Source: Piper betle
Lineage: Eukaryota > Streptophyta > Magnoliopsida > Piperales > Piperaceae
Length of the DNA stretch: 64,000 nt
NCBI GenBank assembly: GCA_033002965.1
Contig: JAURVB010014626.1
Location: forward strand, 26,807-90,806
Direction of reading: 5' to 3'
Shown here: positions 34,081 to 47,470 of the stretch, piece by piece
Layout: each line of letters begins with the position of its first letter
Numbering within the stretch: position 1 is the first letter of the stretch
Program-made: the position numbers and the translations under genes
The notes under the pieces: generated by a model
Databases searched by the model: none
What the model was told of the DNA's origin: nothing
Seen by the model: only the letters and a program-made list of their open reading frames with translations

Positions 34081-35970
34081 GATATCAACTCACGTTTGTT
34101 AAAGGTGTTGGGGAGAGTTAGGTGGCAATGTCTGTCTAGCCGTGGATGGCCTGGCCATCAAAATATTGATTCGTCAAGTTTATTTTGGACACCAAGTGTA
34201 GGTTGTAACTGCCGCATTGGTCGAAAACAGTCACAAATCAACTCTCTACGGTAGTTTTCGTCCTTTGTTTTCTTCTTCTCTATTTCTCTTTCTCTTAGCA
34301 ACAACGTCAAGCCCCTGTTCTTATCTATAAAAAAGAAAAAACCTCTTTCAAGTAGATTTGGCAAAGCAATAATGAACATCTTGATTCCAAGATAATCTCC
34401 CGTGGTGATGATGATATGCAAATAGAGCATGTGGGTGGATGACTGTCTCTATAACTCCTCAAAAGCACTCTAGGAGGTGGGCAAAGTGGTCCTTCTTTCC
34501 TTAATGGGTAGCAACAATGGGTTGAGGGGGGTCCTGGGAAAGGTTCTTCGGCGAGGACCTCCTCCCCTTTCTTCTTCCTTCATGCTTCTTTCATCTATCT
34601 CTTTTTAATTTCAACGTAGGAGCCCTCCTCTTCTCCTTCATAGTTTGGGTGTTAATAGGCATCTAGGGGGAATTTTTTCAATTATATAGTTCAAGCCCTC
34701 AAATCAAGACCTTTTCAACTTCCTATCCTCATCTTTTCTTTATGTCTTCCCTTTTTGTGGAGTTGTCACAACCCATTCCAAAATTCACCGAAGATAAGAT
34801 AAGGATATGGATATCGGTTATCGGACTCAACACGGGAAACATGTTCATATTCGTGCCCTTTCAATATTAAAATTAGATGTTTGATTAGAGATTTGTATAG
34901 AATGTAGTAAATTGTCAATGGTGGGAAGCTTAATCATTTATGTACGCATGAAGAAAAAAATCTTAGAATAAGTCAAACATAATTTCATAAAAGAATTATT
35001 TACTGTTTCATGTTTGTTGTCGACTTACCATGCATAATCTTTCGCTTATTTTAGGGGAAACCATAATCTTTTAGAGCACCAAGAAATGTATCTTTCAATT
35101 TAAAAGAGGTCAAAACACAATTTTCCTTACTTTAGTCTCTCTTAGATCAATAGCTATAAAAATAAAAATAATTATTTATTCTATCTGTTTATTGATAAAG
35201 TGTTATCATTGTTATGTTAGAACGTAAATCCATGTCGCAAAGGATCAAGTGCGTTAGGTTTATACTCCTTTTTCCATATTGTTAGCTTAAGGACGGAGAT
35301 TTAAAAGAAAAACCATCATTAGTTGATTAATGAGTATTAATCTGCTTGCAGGCTAGTCTTACAATCAATAATGTTGTAATACCCAATCAACAAATAGCAT
35401 ATATGTCCCAATTAAATATTTTCTATTTGCAATTCAAAAGTTTAATAAATCTTGACATCACCCTCATCGTGTCTTTATTTTGAAACAAAGGATGTAAGAT
35501 CAGCTTTCTGCTTTTAAAAACAAATTAAGTTCCATCTAGTTGACATGGAAAAAAAGTAAAATGTGCAACATTTACTTAGTTGCAGTTCATAAAAAATTAG
35601 TTATGATGCAAACTTAAGTTATTTAAGATGTCAAATATCTTTGAAAAAAAATTCCACCTTTTTTATTTTGCTTGTTATCAATAATTTTGTGGAGATGAAA
35701 TTTCCGGAAGCCACTTAAGTCTCTAAAAATGGATGACACTCCAGGAAAAGATCGATGATTTTACTATGAATTATTATTTATAAATTTACTATATTTTTTA
35801 TTTATTTCATGCTAACTAAATGAAACCTTATGAATTATGTAGGCCATTTGCTCCAAAAGTTTTGCGTGATAATTAATTTATGTTAAACTCAAGAAAAAAG
35901 TTTTTGATATGATCAACTTGAACATTGAAGATCGCTTATACAACGATAGGGATTTGGTAGAATCCCTATC
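34081..35970. other. Intergenic, with one stray copy of the 200-bp repeat
   Basis: A segment at about 34185-34310 resembles the tandem repeat at 20640-21290 (AACTGCCGCA, then AATCAACTCTC, then a TTTTCGTCC/TTTGTTTTCTTCTTC pyrimidine run). The remainder is AT-rich without a gene. Confidence 0.55.
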
Positions 35971-35974
35971 TTTT

Positions 35975-36078
35975 GGGATAGGTTTGGATATCCAATGTTC
36001 ATAAATTTGATTCATATCTGATTCATTTAGGTCCAATCCAAAATAGTTTTGGTTTAGACTTGGGTTCGAACTTTTCGG

Positions 36079-36124
<46 letters not shown>

Positions 36125-36360
36125 GATTGGATATGAATTTAGGGTGATCCAATCGAAACAAGAGTTATTTTATAAAATTATATTTTAAATATTTAAAGTA
36201 ATATTTTTAATTTTTTATTTTAAAATTTATATTATTTGTATTATTTTAATCAATCAAGACCGATACAAATCAAATATAGGTTTGGCATATTCAGATCGGA
36301 TTCGTTCATATTTTCAAACTCAGATCGGATATGAATATAGTCAGATTTGAACCAATCCCT
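35975..36360. repeat. Dispersed GGATATGAAT-type repeat, copy 1
   Basis: The stretch carries GGTTTGGATATCCAA, TCGAACTTTTCGGATATAAT, GGATATGAATTTAG, GTTTGGCATATTCAGATCGG and a closing CAATCCCTATC. Similar words recur at 54488-54800, 55020-55250 and 59960-60420. A (TA)n run fills 36083-36121. No coding capacity; class unknown. Confidence 0.65.
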
Positions 36361-37249
36361 ATCAACCAACAACTACACAAAACAAAGGGGATCATACATA
36401 TAGCCTAAACTCATTCAACATCAAATGCATGTCACAACTCTTCAAAAACAAAGCAAGAAATGAAAAGCTAAATTCATGAAAATTAATACATTGGGTTCTG
36501 ATAAAATCTAGGATGTCAGTTCTGGTTGGTTTGGGAGATCCAACGAGATATAAAAAAATGTCTGCTTTAATTTTAATGAGTGGAACCCAAGTTTTGGAAT
36601 TAAATCAACTGCAACACCGCCGTCAAGAAAAATGTATTAATAGATGTCTCAAGATATTCGTACACCCTGCACCTACAGCTTACGAAGAAAAAGGATTTGC
36701 AGATAGATATATTCGTTGTATCAGGTGCTTGCAAAAGAAGCTGTTACAAAATCTCTGATAGTTTTTTCCAAGCATAAAAACTCTAAAATTTATAATCGCT
36801 TCAATAATACTGCTCGTCACAAGAGTAGAATTATCGATTGAATTATCCAGCACATTTTGTAAAACAAAATGCATATCAACGATGTCTTCTCCATGGACAT
36901 TGCTAGCATGTCTTTCATCGAAACTGGTAAAATATATAGATAAGCTAAAAGAATGGGGGTTAGTTTGCGACATTTAACGCAACACCTTCCTACACGCTCT
37001 GTGATAAAAATAAAACACGCCCAGAAACAAATCTATGAAGTCATAAAGCAGTGCTTTTAAGCATAAAATTTTCCAATTAATGTAATTGGAGTGAGAACAG
37101 GTACTTCGAGTGAGAACAGGCCCTGTGCAAATTCCAACTGGTAGATGTAATTAACAAAAGAATATTCAGATACAAAGAACGAATTACACCTAATATAATG
37201 CACCCACCCTAATCAAATTACTGGCCAACTCCATCAGAACCTACGCCAA
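36361..37249. other. Intergenic downstream of the TOPLESS-related gene
   Basis: Two overlapping ORFs (36513-36758 plus, 36973-36680 minus) show no family motif. The DNA is less AT-rich than neighbouring intergenic DNA, so a small unrecognised exon or old element is possible. Confidence 0.45.
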
Positions 37250-37519
37250 CTTATCAACAAAAAATCAAAAGGCTAAAAACTAACAAAATCAGTGTAAAGA
37301 TTGTCCACAGGAAGACGAAAAGCCCACAGGATGTGGGAAGATGAAAATGAAAAGCTCTACTCCAGATCGTCTTCGTCATTGAAGGGCCCCGGCTTTCTAA
37401 AGGCATCCAAAAGAAATTGTACCATCTTGTGAGGCACGCCTTTGCAGCTTCCAGACTTTTAGTATTAATTGTATCCGGCCATAAAACAAACCCCGTTGCA
37501 TGAACCAGAAATTGCTCCT
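37250..37519 (-). other. Probable 3' UTR of the TOPLESS-related gene
   Basis: It follows the TGA at 37520-37522. The length is chosen by analogy with plant 3' UTRs; the polyadenylation site was not identified. Confidence 0.45.
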
Positions 37520-40500
37520 TCACCTTTGAGTCGCCTCAGATGTTTGGCTGTTAATTGCAGAATTTGAAGGCAACGCAGGCAAGTTTCCATTTTCCTGAGG
37601 TGCTGGGTTGCCCCATTTTGGCTCTGAATCTAGTGGCTCCACTACATGAACTGCTCCATCGCTCATCCCCAGGGCAATTTGGTTGGGTTCTGATGGGTGT
37701 GTAGCAATCACAGTAGGGTAGAAAGTGCCGCTACTGTAAAATTTGATTATGGCAAAGAACAGTTAGCCATAATCATAATAGATGTTTTAGTTCCACTTTA
37801 AGAGACATTAGGCAAGAAAAAGAGTCATTAAATGGACATTTGTCCGGGGTATTATGCCACATGAATATGACGAACACTATGTACAAACAAAGAGTAAAAA
37901 TCTGCCGAGAGGTCTTACAGCCAAGTTGGTTGTAAGACCCAATCAGCATCTAAAAATGCATTGATAATAGGATCTATTTATTATCAAAATTTAAAAATTG
38001 CCATCATAGATATTTAATGATGGATGATTTCCTAGATGTTGATTGGGTCTTACAGCCAATTTGGCTGAAAAACCTTAGAGCAGATTTTTATTCAAAAAGA
38101 AAATGGCAACTTCTAACATGTCACAACATGAACTTACACCCGACCACAGGAACCCAAAAACAAAAGCATTTGTTCTAAACAACATTCTTGCCAGTAAAGA
38201 AGTAGAAATATATACCCCGACGAAGAAGGCATATAAGCAGAGGGTGCAATTCGGCAGCGCAGCCTTAGACCATCTGAATCAAATACTCCAACTGCACCAT
38301 CGCAGAACCCAGCATACACTAACATTCCATCACAAGAGTAAATTGCACTTGATATTGGGGCAGGTAGAGACTCTCGAGGAAACCACTATCGGAACAAAAA
38401 TTTAAAAGAACATAAGAAACCAAAAATTGGCCAAGTAATTATCCTGTTTCAAAACATAGATGAAAAAAATAGAACTCACTGAGTGGATGCATTCAAGTTT
38501 TCCGTCATAAACCGCAATTTGACTTTCATGGACAACCAGCAGATGCGCTTGATCATTATGGAATTGAACTTTAGTCTCTCCAACAAGAGGAGAGGACCGA
38601 CCCTGGGGAGGTTGGATGAACCTGGACTTTTTCTTCTCCCATCCATCAATACTCCAAATGCAGAGCTGAATTTTGATTGTCCAAATATTGAGGATAGTGC
38701 ATGTTTTTCAAAATCAACAGGAAATGGAAATAAATAAATTTGACAATTTGACTTCCTAGTAACTCACTTGTGCATCAGCTCCTGAAGAAATGAGTACATT
38801 CATAGCCTGAGAAAATGCAAGGCCTGTTATCCTCTTCTGATGACCATTTAACTTGGTCTTAACCTGCATAAGAAAGATTTCAAAAACTTGACATCAAAGT
38901 GAAAAATTATTTTTACTACAGAAATGACCACGGTCAGTAAGGTACAGGAACAAGCTGACACTAAGGTACATTTGCCTTCTGCAGGTAATTTTGATAAGTA
39001 GTCAAAAGTAAGCCTGGCAACAGATCATAATAAAAGAAATAAGCAAATTATTTTTCTACCAACAAAAATATGCCTTATATTCCACATATATTTATGAATT
39101 ACGAAAGGCACACATACTAACATGGAGCTTATAAATGCTTTTGAGCTTTTATAAAAACAAGATTCAAGCCATTTTCATCTTTACATTGTCTTACAATACA
39201 ACAAGGCACTACCTCATCGATCCGAACATTGTATATGTGAATGGTTGAATCATCCATCCCAACTGCAATGATGTTGTTATCCTGTGGGTGGAAAGCCAGG
39301 TATGTGGCAGCAGGTTGTGGCGACATGAATGTTGTCATGACCTGAAATTTTCCGTTGAAAACAGGCGAATTAAGTAAATCTGCATCAAACCACAGCCCAA
39401 GGCAATAGAAGGATAAAAACAGCTATCAACAAAAAGTAATAGAGGAGAAATAAACACTGGGAGGTAGATCTACTTAATAAAGATATGTATGATCAGGCAA
39501 TCAGCATTTAGTTGCAATACAATTCTTACAAGTGAAGAACAATAACCATAAGCAATAAGTACAAGCTTCCCTATGTACCTTAAATGTCATCATGTTGAAT
39601 AAAGAAACTTTCCCTCCAGAAGCAGACATGACATATGAATCGTTCTTGGACAACGCAATGCACGCTGCTGGCTCTTCAGCTTGGTTTGCTTCACTTGTAT
39701 CATTTGTCATGGGAGTTCCACTTGCGGGTTGCCATAGTTGAGGTGTGACAGAAGCATTAGACTGAAAAAAAAAAAGAAGAAGAAGAAGAGAGAGGCATGT
39801 AAGTTTTAGATAAGACTGATATATGACCTTCCTCAGGTGTAAGTAAACTTACTTTTCCAGATGGGTTTCGGTCTGATCGCTGCCACTTCCATAGTTTATG
39901 GACTGCATTGGAGAGAAGAGCTAAGACAGCCATCCCAGAGTTGGTATACAACAAGCGCACAACCTGTTATGAACAAGATGGTATCTAAGCTGGTAGAAGT
40001 TCCTCAGGCTTAAAAAGCAAAAGAATAAAAAATGTAAAACTGCAGTGCATAACTAACAACTGTTTATCCAAAACAAATCCCATCCATAATAACTTCTCAC
40101 ATAAGGGTCACAAGTGGCTCCCCTAGACATTTGGGAATCAACTTTTTAAATAAAGAAAATACTAGACTATAAGATACAAATCTAATACCCTAAGATATGC
40201 ACTATATAACATTTCAAACCTTTCCATTTGACAAGGAATCAGGAAGTCGTAGCATCTTCAACTGAGAGGAATCCACAATATCAGCCATTTTCCAGGCCTT
40301 GATTTTCTCAGTATCATCCACTCTAGGTTTAACATCAGTTACCCGACTGCTGTCCACAGTGGCCTGATATTTTCTTAGACCATGTAAGTAACTTGCGTCA
40401 ATGAATGTTCAAAAATTAAATAAGAACACTTTAACACACCAGGCCAGGCATAGACACAGCAGGAATGACCTGATCTTGCCTTCCAAGTAGCCCTCCAAGA

Positions 40501-43500
40501 GAAGTAGAAACACTAGCAACTGAAGCCAACTGACCAACAATAGGCGGCTGCATAAGCAACAGGCAGAAACAAGCATTAGGACATGAAGCAAATAAATAAT
40601 TTTGTCTCAATACCATACAAATATAAAAGGAAAGAAACCTTAGCATTTATTTGCTCAGGAACACGTGATCCCTCAAATGTGCGACCCTCAAGCATCCTGA
40701 TCAAACGTTGCCCGTCACTGTTGGCAAGAATTTTGATCCCGTTATCACTTGTTGTTACTGCCAGCAAAGAACCCTCCTTGTTGAATCTAATTCTAGGACT
40801 GGCCTGCACCGCAAATGGAAAAAGTAAATATTGTCATTTTTGTTGTACCGAAGATGTATCAAATAAGATTGTCATGAAACGAACATGATGTTGAAAATTC
40901 AAATGCAGTGAGTAATCCATAATTCAGACCATGAATATTATTAAATGGCAGAGGAAAGTGAAAATAGAAAAGATCCAAACATTTCTATGAATACGGGAAA
41001 CTATCTCATGGTAGCATAAAAAACTAACCGGCAATCCACCATCTGCATCTGTAGCACTTAAAACATTCACGCTATCCATATCCCAAAATTTAATTTGGAA
41101 TTCATCGCCTGCTGCAAGGAATCGGTCCCTTATAGTATCAAATTGCACAACCCCCAATGATCGTTTGCGAAAGCCAAAATATGATCTTTTGACGGTTCCC
41201 TCACTCTCATTCCACTCAACCAAATGAGATTCACCTTCTTTACTTGTACCACAGGAGAACAGCCTACCACATATCGAGTTTACAATCTAAGACATCACAG
41301 ATAGTATATCAATTAATTAAAATTTGGACATACTTATTCACCTGGTTCCATCTGCACTGTATGCCATTGTAGTACACCAATGTCCTGGAGCATCATAATC
41401 GACTCTAGATCCCATGGAGTCATACAACCATGCTTTAATTTTTCCATCGATTGCAGTTGAAAAGATAAACTGTAAGGAAAAAGAGTAGTGTAAGGTAATA
41501 AACTCATCTTAAAAGTATATAGACAAAGACGTTCAAGTCATTCATATGCATAAGTTCAATTTAGAATCTATGAAAAGCTTATGCATACATGTACAATTTA
41601 GAACATATGAAAAGGTAAACTACCTGAATGGCCTCTTTATGATGTGGGCAAACTGAATATACAGAAGCTTCATGACCTTCAAATGTATGCAGTCTACGGC
41701 CGCCAGCAGCATCCCATACCTGCATTTCAACCCACACCTTACCCACCAATGCATTGATAAACTTGTGTGTTTTTTTACTTCTCCTAAAAAAATGAAGAAA
41801 ATTGACAGTTTTACCTTAATAGTCTTATCATCACCACATGTAATTATGCAAAGTAGCTTATTTGGATGAGAAAAGGCAATATCATTGACACCTCCAACGT
41901 GAGCATCAATCTGTTGAGTTACATGACGCATTAAAATAGAACAAGTACATGTTTTCCCTTGATAGGATAAGATAGTACGCAAAGACTAACCTCAACATGT
42001 TGTCTCAGCTCTCCTGTTGGACTATAAGAATAAATCTGAGCTATATGTTTGGAGAAAGCAACACCTAAAAGTCCAAACAAAAAATGGTGAAAAATAAACG
42101 ACACCATTAGATGATGTGTTAAATTCATAAATGAATATTGGAATACCTAGGATTGTGCCATCTGGTCCCCAAATGCACCGATTAACCGATACAGAGGCAT
42201 CTTTCATCAAAACTGTCTGAAACATAACAAATACAATTGATGGGGCCATAGGATACATGTAGGCCATAATCAACATGTGGGCAATAGATATGCATCTCAT
42301 AAAAAGCAATACCTGCAATTGCATTGAACAGGCGGAGATGTCCCACACCCTAAATGTTTTGTGCACTAATCTTTCCCTTGAGCTGACTTCCCATATGCCA
42401 ATATCTCCAACATTTGTTCCAACTACAATATTATAACAAACAAAAACTTATTGATCTTTTTTACAGAACACGCAAGAGTTGTTTCATTTTGATTGAGATA
42501 AATAAGCAATTGAGACAAGAATCACCAAGGAGGGCTGTCTGCTGCTGTGGATGAAAATCCATGCTCATGACATTAGAACCTTGGTTGAGAGTACGAACAA
42601 CAGCCTTAGGAAGATCATCTTGCGAATACATCTTTGTCGGATGCGTTACACTAGAAAAGGATGCCTAAATATACAAATTTCAGCCACGTCACCTTGCTGC
42701 AAAGATAAGTGAATAGCAACTCCAAGGCTGACGCTTTCATATTACCTCATCAGGCAGACTAGTACGGATGCGCTTTATCAAGTGTTCAGACTCGGTTGAT
42801 TGATAATCAGTGCCTGGTGCACTGGTAGGAGCCCTTGGATGCTTTAAAAATGATGCTGCAAAAATATAGAACATGTCCAATCAAATACAATAAAACCCAA
42901 TTATGACAAAAAGGAAGAGTATTATGCACATGGCCATGAAACCTCAACCTGGATTAGGGGGCTGCAGAAGACCAGGTTGTGCGGCTGCCACGGCCGCATG
43001 TGGTAGAGCAGGATTAGCACTCTGCATCCATCCTGCAATTGCACTAGGTGCTGGTGACACAACAGGCTGGAATGGCTGTAATAAGAGTGGAGCAGTGTAA
43101 ATAACAGACGTATCCCCACATTTATAACAATACTCACGCAGAATGCTAATGCATAACTTACACTGTGGCCAGTAATTGGAGGAAAAGTGCCAGGCTTAGG
43201 AATAGGGCCTCCAACAATGGGACTGTTAGTGGGAGGTGTTGAACGAGATCCATTTGCTGGGGAACAAGTATGATCTGTAAAGAGTGTCTTGATATCTGGA
43301 TTGTTGCGAGGATTCTTGCATAGTTGATGCTGCCAATTCAGACTGCAAAATATAATAAAAGAAAGCTTGAGAATTAAAAACCAACCTACAGCAACTTCTA
43401 AGTTAAATGATTCAATGCTTTTACAGAATACCCCTTGACATAAAACTATCACTACTAGGCCCAGGCATTCAATATACCTCAGGATACACTTCAGTCAGAA

Positions 43501-44546
43501 TATCCCGTGACATAAAGCTACCACTATGCCCATGAACTCAGTATAACTTAGGATACACTTCAGTCACATTTAATTGTACAAACTATGACTAGGCATATCT
43601 TTGTAGACGACATATATAAATAAACCTTTGATTAATAAGTGTTCGCAATCTCGACGCTTTCAATGCTGGAAACGTCAGCTTATCCCGGAACAGAGGATTT
43701 GCTTCAATTAGCTTCCTGAGTTCCACCAGCATTATATTTCTGGCGGATTTGGTGTCTCCATACTTCGAAAGCTGCTCATTTTGCCTATACGAGAATGCAA
43801 CAATAAATGCTTTCAAAATTGAATCAATGATAACAGGGAAGTATTGATGTTAATTCAAAAGGTCACCACTTCAATCTCGATACATCTTTCCCCATAGATT
43901 CTACTTCTCAGGCTTGAGCACCAGAAGAAATTCATATTCCATTATCACAATAATTCACAAAAAGCATATACCTGAAATTGTCCAGAGTGAGCAAGTGTGT
44001 GATTTCTTTGAAAAGCTCTTCATTGAAGGATGCAAACACCTTAAGGTCTTTGACCAAAACTTCAACTGCCTTAGCTCTGTCGTGCCTGTAGAAATACGGA
44101 AGTGCATTCAAGCAAACATAAAAGCAATTCCAGAGGAATGCACTCTAATCATGCCATTGCAATTGCAACGAAGCATCGCATCATAAAACCCACCTATCCA
44201 GCGCTTCAAGATACTTCTGCTTCCTAATTTCGAAAAATATTTTCATCGAGTATCGATTATCCTCGACCTTAGTAAACCCACACAGATATCTCTCGACCTC
44301 ATCCCATTCACCAGCCAGTACCTGGTCCTCAAAAACTTCATATTGAAATAAAAACCAGACTCCTGCTCCAACCTAATCATTCATAAGCAGCACAAATCAA
44401 CAGACATACACAATAAAACCCTAAAACAAGAAAACCTGCAAACAACCAAAGTATCCGACAACTCACTTATGAACCGTCTCCTTGAACTTCTCCTCATCCA
44501 AGAACTGTAATATCAAAAAAACCAACTCCCTGCTCAAGGAAGACAT
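37520..44546 (-). CDS. TPL/TPR: TOPLESS/TOPLESS-related transcriptional corepressor, 25 coding exons, 1-nt deletion in exon 2
   Basis: Nuclear corepressor that binds EAR-motif repressors (Aux/IAA, JAZ adaptors and others) and recruits histone deacetylases. Start: MSSLSRELVFLILQFLDEEK, the invariant family N-terminus (LisH), then CTLH and the tetrameric EAR-binding region (to about residue 210), a Pro-rich linker, and two WD40 propellers to QTSEATQR-TGA. Exons from splice sites and homology: 44546-44467, 44372-44194, 44085-43972, 43784-43626, 43342-43162, 43075-42949, 42855-42746, 42664-42526, 42422-42313, 42216-42147, 42064-41991, 41910-41815, 41719-41624, 41468-41342, 41263-41029, 40803-40639, 40547-40440, 40363-40220, 39963-39853, 39761-39579, 39341-39213, 38863-38768, 38665-38480, 38385-38216, 37731-37520. 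All introns are GT-AG. The sum is 3401 nt. The missing base is in the T5 run at 44331-44335 (residues 40-41); read literally the frame closes about 30 codons later. Everything else is intact, so an assembly error or recent allele is likely. TPL of Arabidopsis is 1131 aa; this would be 1133. Confidence 0.97.
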
Positions 44547-44975
44547 GGCACCGGCTCCTCCTAAACTCTCCAGCGCAAACGACAGAGGTCACACCGCTCA
44601 ATTACAATAAAAAAATTCCAAACCCCAATCAAATACGCAGCCAGCCGCGAACGTATTCACACCAACCTCCAACCTCCGAACCTCAACCCCTCCAACAAGC
44701 AACCAATTCAACACCACAAAACCCCATTTCTCTAAATTCGCTCCTTATTCTCCTAAACTCCACCACCAAGCCAAGGAAGTAGCACCAAAATCCGAGCTCA
44801 GAGACCAAGCAAGCAACGCCTCCAACCAAAGAACCCGACGATCCACAAAACCCGCGGCGGATCCAGCCCTCGCAAAGCACAGGAAAAAAAGATACCAAAC
44901 CCGGCAGCGGCGGCGGCGGAGATCGTCGGAGGTCGGCGGCGGCGGCGGAGGCGGAGGCGAGGAGAACTAGGGTCG
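44547..44975 (-). other. 5' UTR with intron of the TOPLESS-related gene
   Basis: A TTTAG acceptor at 44561-44565 lies just upstream of the ATG, and a GGTATC donor at about 44890-44895 follows a CCG-rich leader (44896 to about 44975). Leader introns are common in this gene family. The transcription start is not visible. Confidence 0.55.
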
Positions 44976-45300
44976 GCCGAAGGAGGGGAGGGGTGAGAGA
45001 CGATGAAGCTCTCGCTCTCCTCTGCGAAAGGAGCCGACGTTGGGGGAGTCGTTGGTCTGGAGTGGGAATGGGAAGGACCGACTTCCTCTCTCTCTTCGCT
45101 TTGTTTGTTTCTTTTTTTTTTCCTCTCTGTAGAAGCGGTGGAGGTGCTCCGCTTTTCGGGCTACATCGCCGGGCAGCCCACCTCGGTTTTCGCGCTCTTT
45201 TCGCCGAGTTTATCGTTTTCCGTTATATCGCGTCGTGGGCCGTGCTAGTTTTTGGGGATCTGTGTCGACCGTTTTCTCGTGACGATGTGTCTCGGCGAGA
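44976..45300 (-). promoter_or_regulatory. Probable proximal promoter of the TOPLESS-related gene
   Basis: Moderately GC-rich DNA with pyrimidine/purine runs (GGAAAGAGG-type on one strand) and no clear TATA box, the look of a broadly expressed plant promoter. Overlapping ORFs on both strands have no homology I recognise. Confidence 0.45.
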
Positions 45301-46095
45301 AGACGGGAAATGAGTTGTTTCGAGGATGGCGTCTTCTTGGGCAGGAAGACTCGGGAAGAGAAATTGGGCAAGCGTGGATTGCGGGTTTCCGGATTTAGTC
45401 ATTTCCCAACTGCTTTTGCTCCGGTTTGAAATGACTGTTTTGCCCTTGGCCAATTTTTTAAGAATTCAAATCGGATGGCGCCTTTCTTTTTCTAGTCGAG
45501 ACAACTCTTTTTTAATAGAAAAAATATGCTTGACGACTAACCATAGCACCATCTGAACCCTTTTCTAATATAATATTTTAAATTTATACATATTTTCCCA
45601 ATCAAAATGTGTATAACGATTTCAAAGAACTATTATATGTCTTATCAACACTAAGAACTATTATTATATATTGATAGCTAAAAATATTTCTTACTCATGA
45701 AATTAATAATTTTATTCATTTTGTTAGCATGAATCAAATGTAAACGATATAAACTTTTCAATTCGTCAATCTTACTAAATAATATATATATATATAATGC
45801 ATTTCTAATAAAAATTAATACATTCTCATCGCAAGTACTGAAATTAGTCATAATTATCATCAAATGAACTCATGTGCTTTTTTTATATATAAAATTTCCT
45901 TTTTACTTATCTCTTAACCAATTTAGAAGTAATTATGATGATCATTTTATGTTTTTATTTAGATGCAACTACATTTTATTTACTTAATATTACTTTACAT
46001 ATAAAATATATTTTAAAATTTTCATATTACTTATACAGATTTCATGTTTACCAAACGGACTATCGGTGATTTTGAGAGAATTATTGAATATAAAA
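45301..46095. other. Intergenic, no gene recognised
   Basis: Composition falls from mixed to strongly AT-rich at about 45540. No repeat border or ORF of note. Confidence 0.5.
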
Positions 46096-46097
46096 CC

Positions 46098-46165
46098 GGT
46101 AACATCTCAAATTCGGTTCACATTCGAGAATCGAACCGAAATGTCACGGATCCTCGTTAGGTAGG
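46098..46165 (-). mobile_element. Small fragment of the gypsy LTR terminus
   Basis: GGTAACATCTCAAATTCGGT, then GAACCGAAATGTCACGG, then GTTAGG match, with scattered changes, the first 80 bases (plus view) of the minus-strand solo LTR at 23796. The match stops at about 46163, where unrelated GA-rich DNA begins. Confidence 0.75.
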
Positions 46166-46408
46166 AGAGGAGGCGGGTGACGATGTGAGTGGCACACGAA
46201 ACAATGAAAGGGTCGAGACGATGGTGGCGGGCGACACCCGAGGAGGAGGCAACAACGAGCAACGGTCGGGAGGAGGCGATGAGTGAGGAGGAGGGGAAGA
46301 GGTGTTTTTTTTTAAGATCTACAAATCTAGATCATCTTTATAATCGGACGGTCCAGAGTAGGGGCAAATGTAGGAAATTTTCTTATGGTCGCCCCCAGGC
46401 TAGTCCAA

Positions 46409-46420
46409 CTATATATATAT

Positions 46421-46461
<41 letters not shown>
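46409..46461. repeat. (TA)n microsatellite
   Basis: About 25 TA units with one interruption. Confidence 0.95.
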
Positions 46462-46464
<3 letters not shown>

Positions 46465-46599
46465 ATGTGCCCAAGTGGACCCACTAGGCCAAGAGCCGTG
46501 AGACGTTTGGATTGTGCCATGTGGCAAGATTGCAATAGTCCATGTCAGCCCTAGCATTTGCCAACTAGGTTTTAGGAGATTTTCTATCATATTTTCAAA

Positions 46600-47470
46600 A
46601 TATTTTCACTATTAATGTTACCGCCACTTCGGCTTGCAGCCAGCGAGACTCCAACCACCGGAGTGGCACCATCGAGACCAGCTTGCAGTAGGTTATAGAC
46701 TCAGCCCAACTCCGACACTAGTGCCACATCGTTAGCCGCCAAAGACGATGTTTTCTTTGCCAGTTTCCACCCCGTCATTGCCTTTTAGGCCATTATCTGG
46801 CATTGGCAAGCCTGCTTCAGCAAGGCCGACCACGCAAATCTACTCCCTTCACCAAGATCTTCCATTTGAGACCAGCCCGGCCTCTATTGTGGCCGCAATC
46901 ACCACCGACAACTCGCACTTCTCCGACGGCATTTTAATCTCCTTCCGATCGTTTTCCCACCAATCTTTGATCGGACACTACCAACCATCACCCCAAATGG
47001 CTTCCCCTCATCGAGGCCAAACTTTTGAGGCCACCTTCCACTCCCGTCATGGCCGTGATCGCCACTGGTAGCGTCACCATACGCGGCGGCAATTTCGCCC
47101 ACTTTTCGGTTTTTTCTGGCCAACCGGCGGCCAGACTTCATCAGTCACCAACACCACCATGCTCCCTATCGTCTGGGTCGTCAATCCTGATTGGCGACGA
47201 CCTAGCCTCACCGCCATTACGATTTCTGGCAACAGGCACCGCCGGCGACTGTTGGGCCCATTTACCCATTTCGATCTGGTTCGCATCCATCTACCTAACC
47301 AGTCTACCCAACCCACGACCCTCTTCACCTGTTTGCGTCTATGCACGTGTCCACCCAACCGACCTAGCCCACCAGTTTAGTTAACCCAATCCAAGTTGAC
47401 TCAACACGACTCAATTCGATTTAGCCCACTTTACCAAGTTCAACCCAATTGACTAGATTGCCTTTTAAGC
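46600..47470. other. GC-richer island without a recognisable gene
   Basis: The block has CCACCGGAGTGGCACC-like and CGTCATGGCCGTGATCGCC-like sequence and ORFs of 60-120 codons in several frames on both strands, none favoured. The right edge (CAACCCAATTGACTAGATTG) grades into AT-rich DNA. Composition is like the GC-rich core of the gypsy LTRs, but I saw no direct match. Confidence 0.4.

Noticed and set aside
36513..36973. Possible small gene downstream of the TOPLESS-related gene
   Set aside because: ORFs of 81 and 97 codons overlap on opposite strands and neither shows a recognisable domain or splice context.
42903..43452. Long ORFs overlapping exons 5 and 6 of the TOPLESS-related gene
   Set aside because: They run through introns; the parts with homology are already in the exon model and the remainder is intron read-through.
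44683..45313. ORFs on both strands around the TOPLESS-related leader, possibly a divergent gene
   Set aside because: No motif, and the DNA is explained by a CCG-rich leader, a leader intron and promoter.
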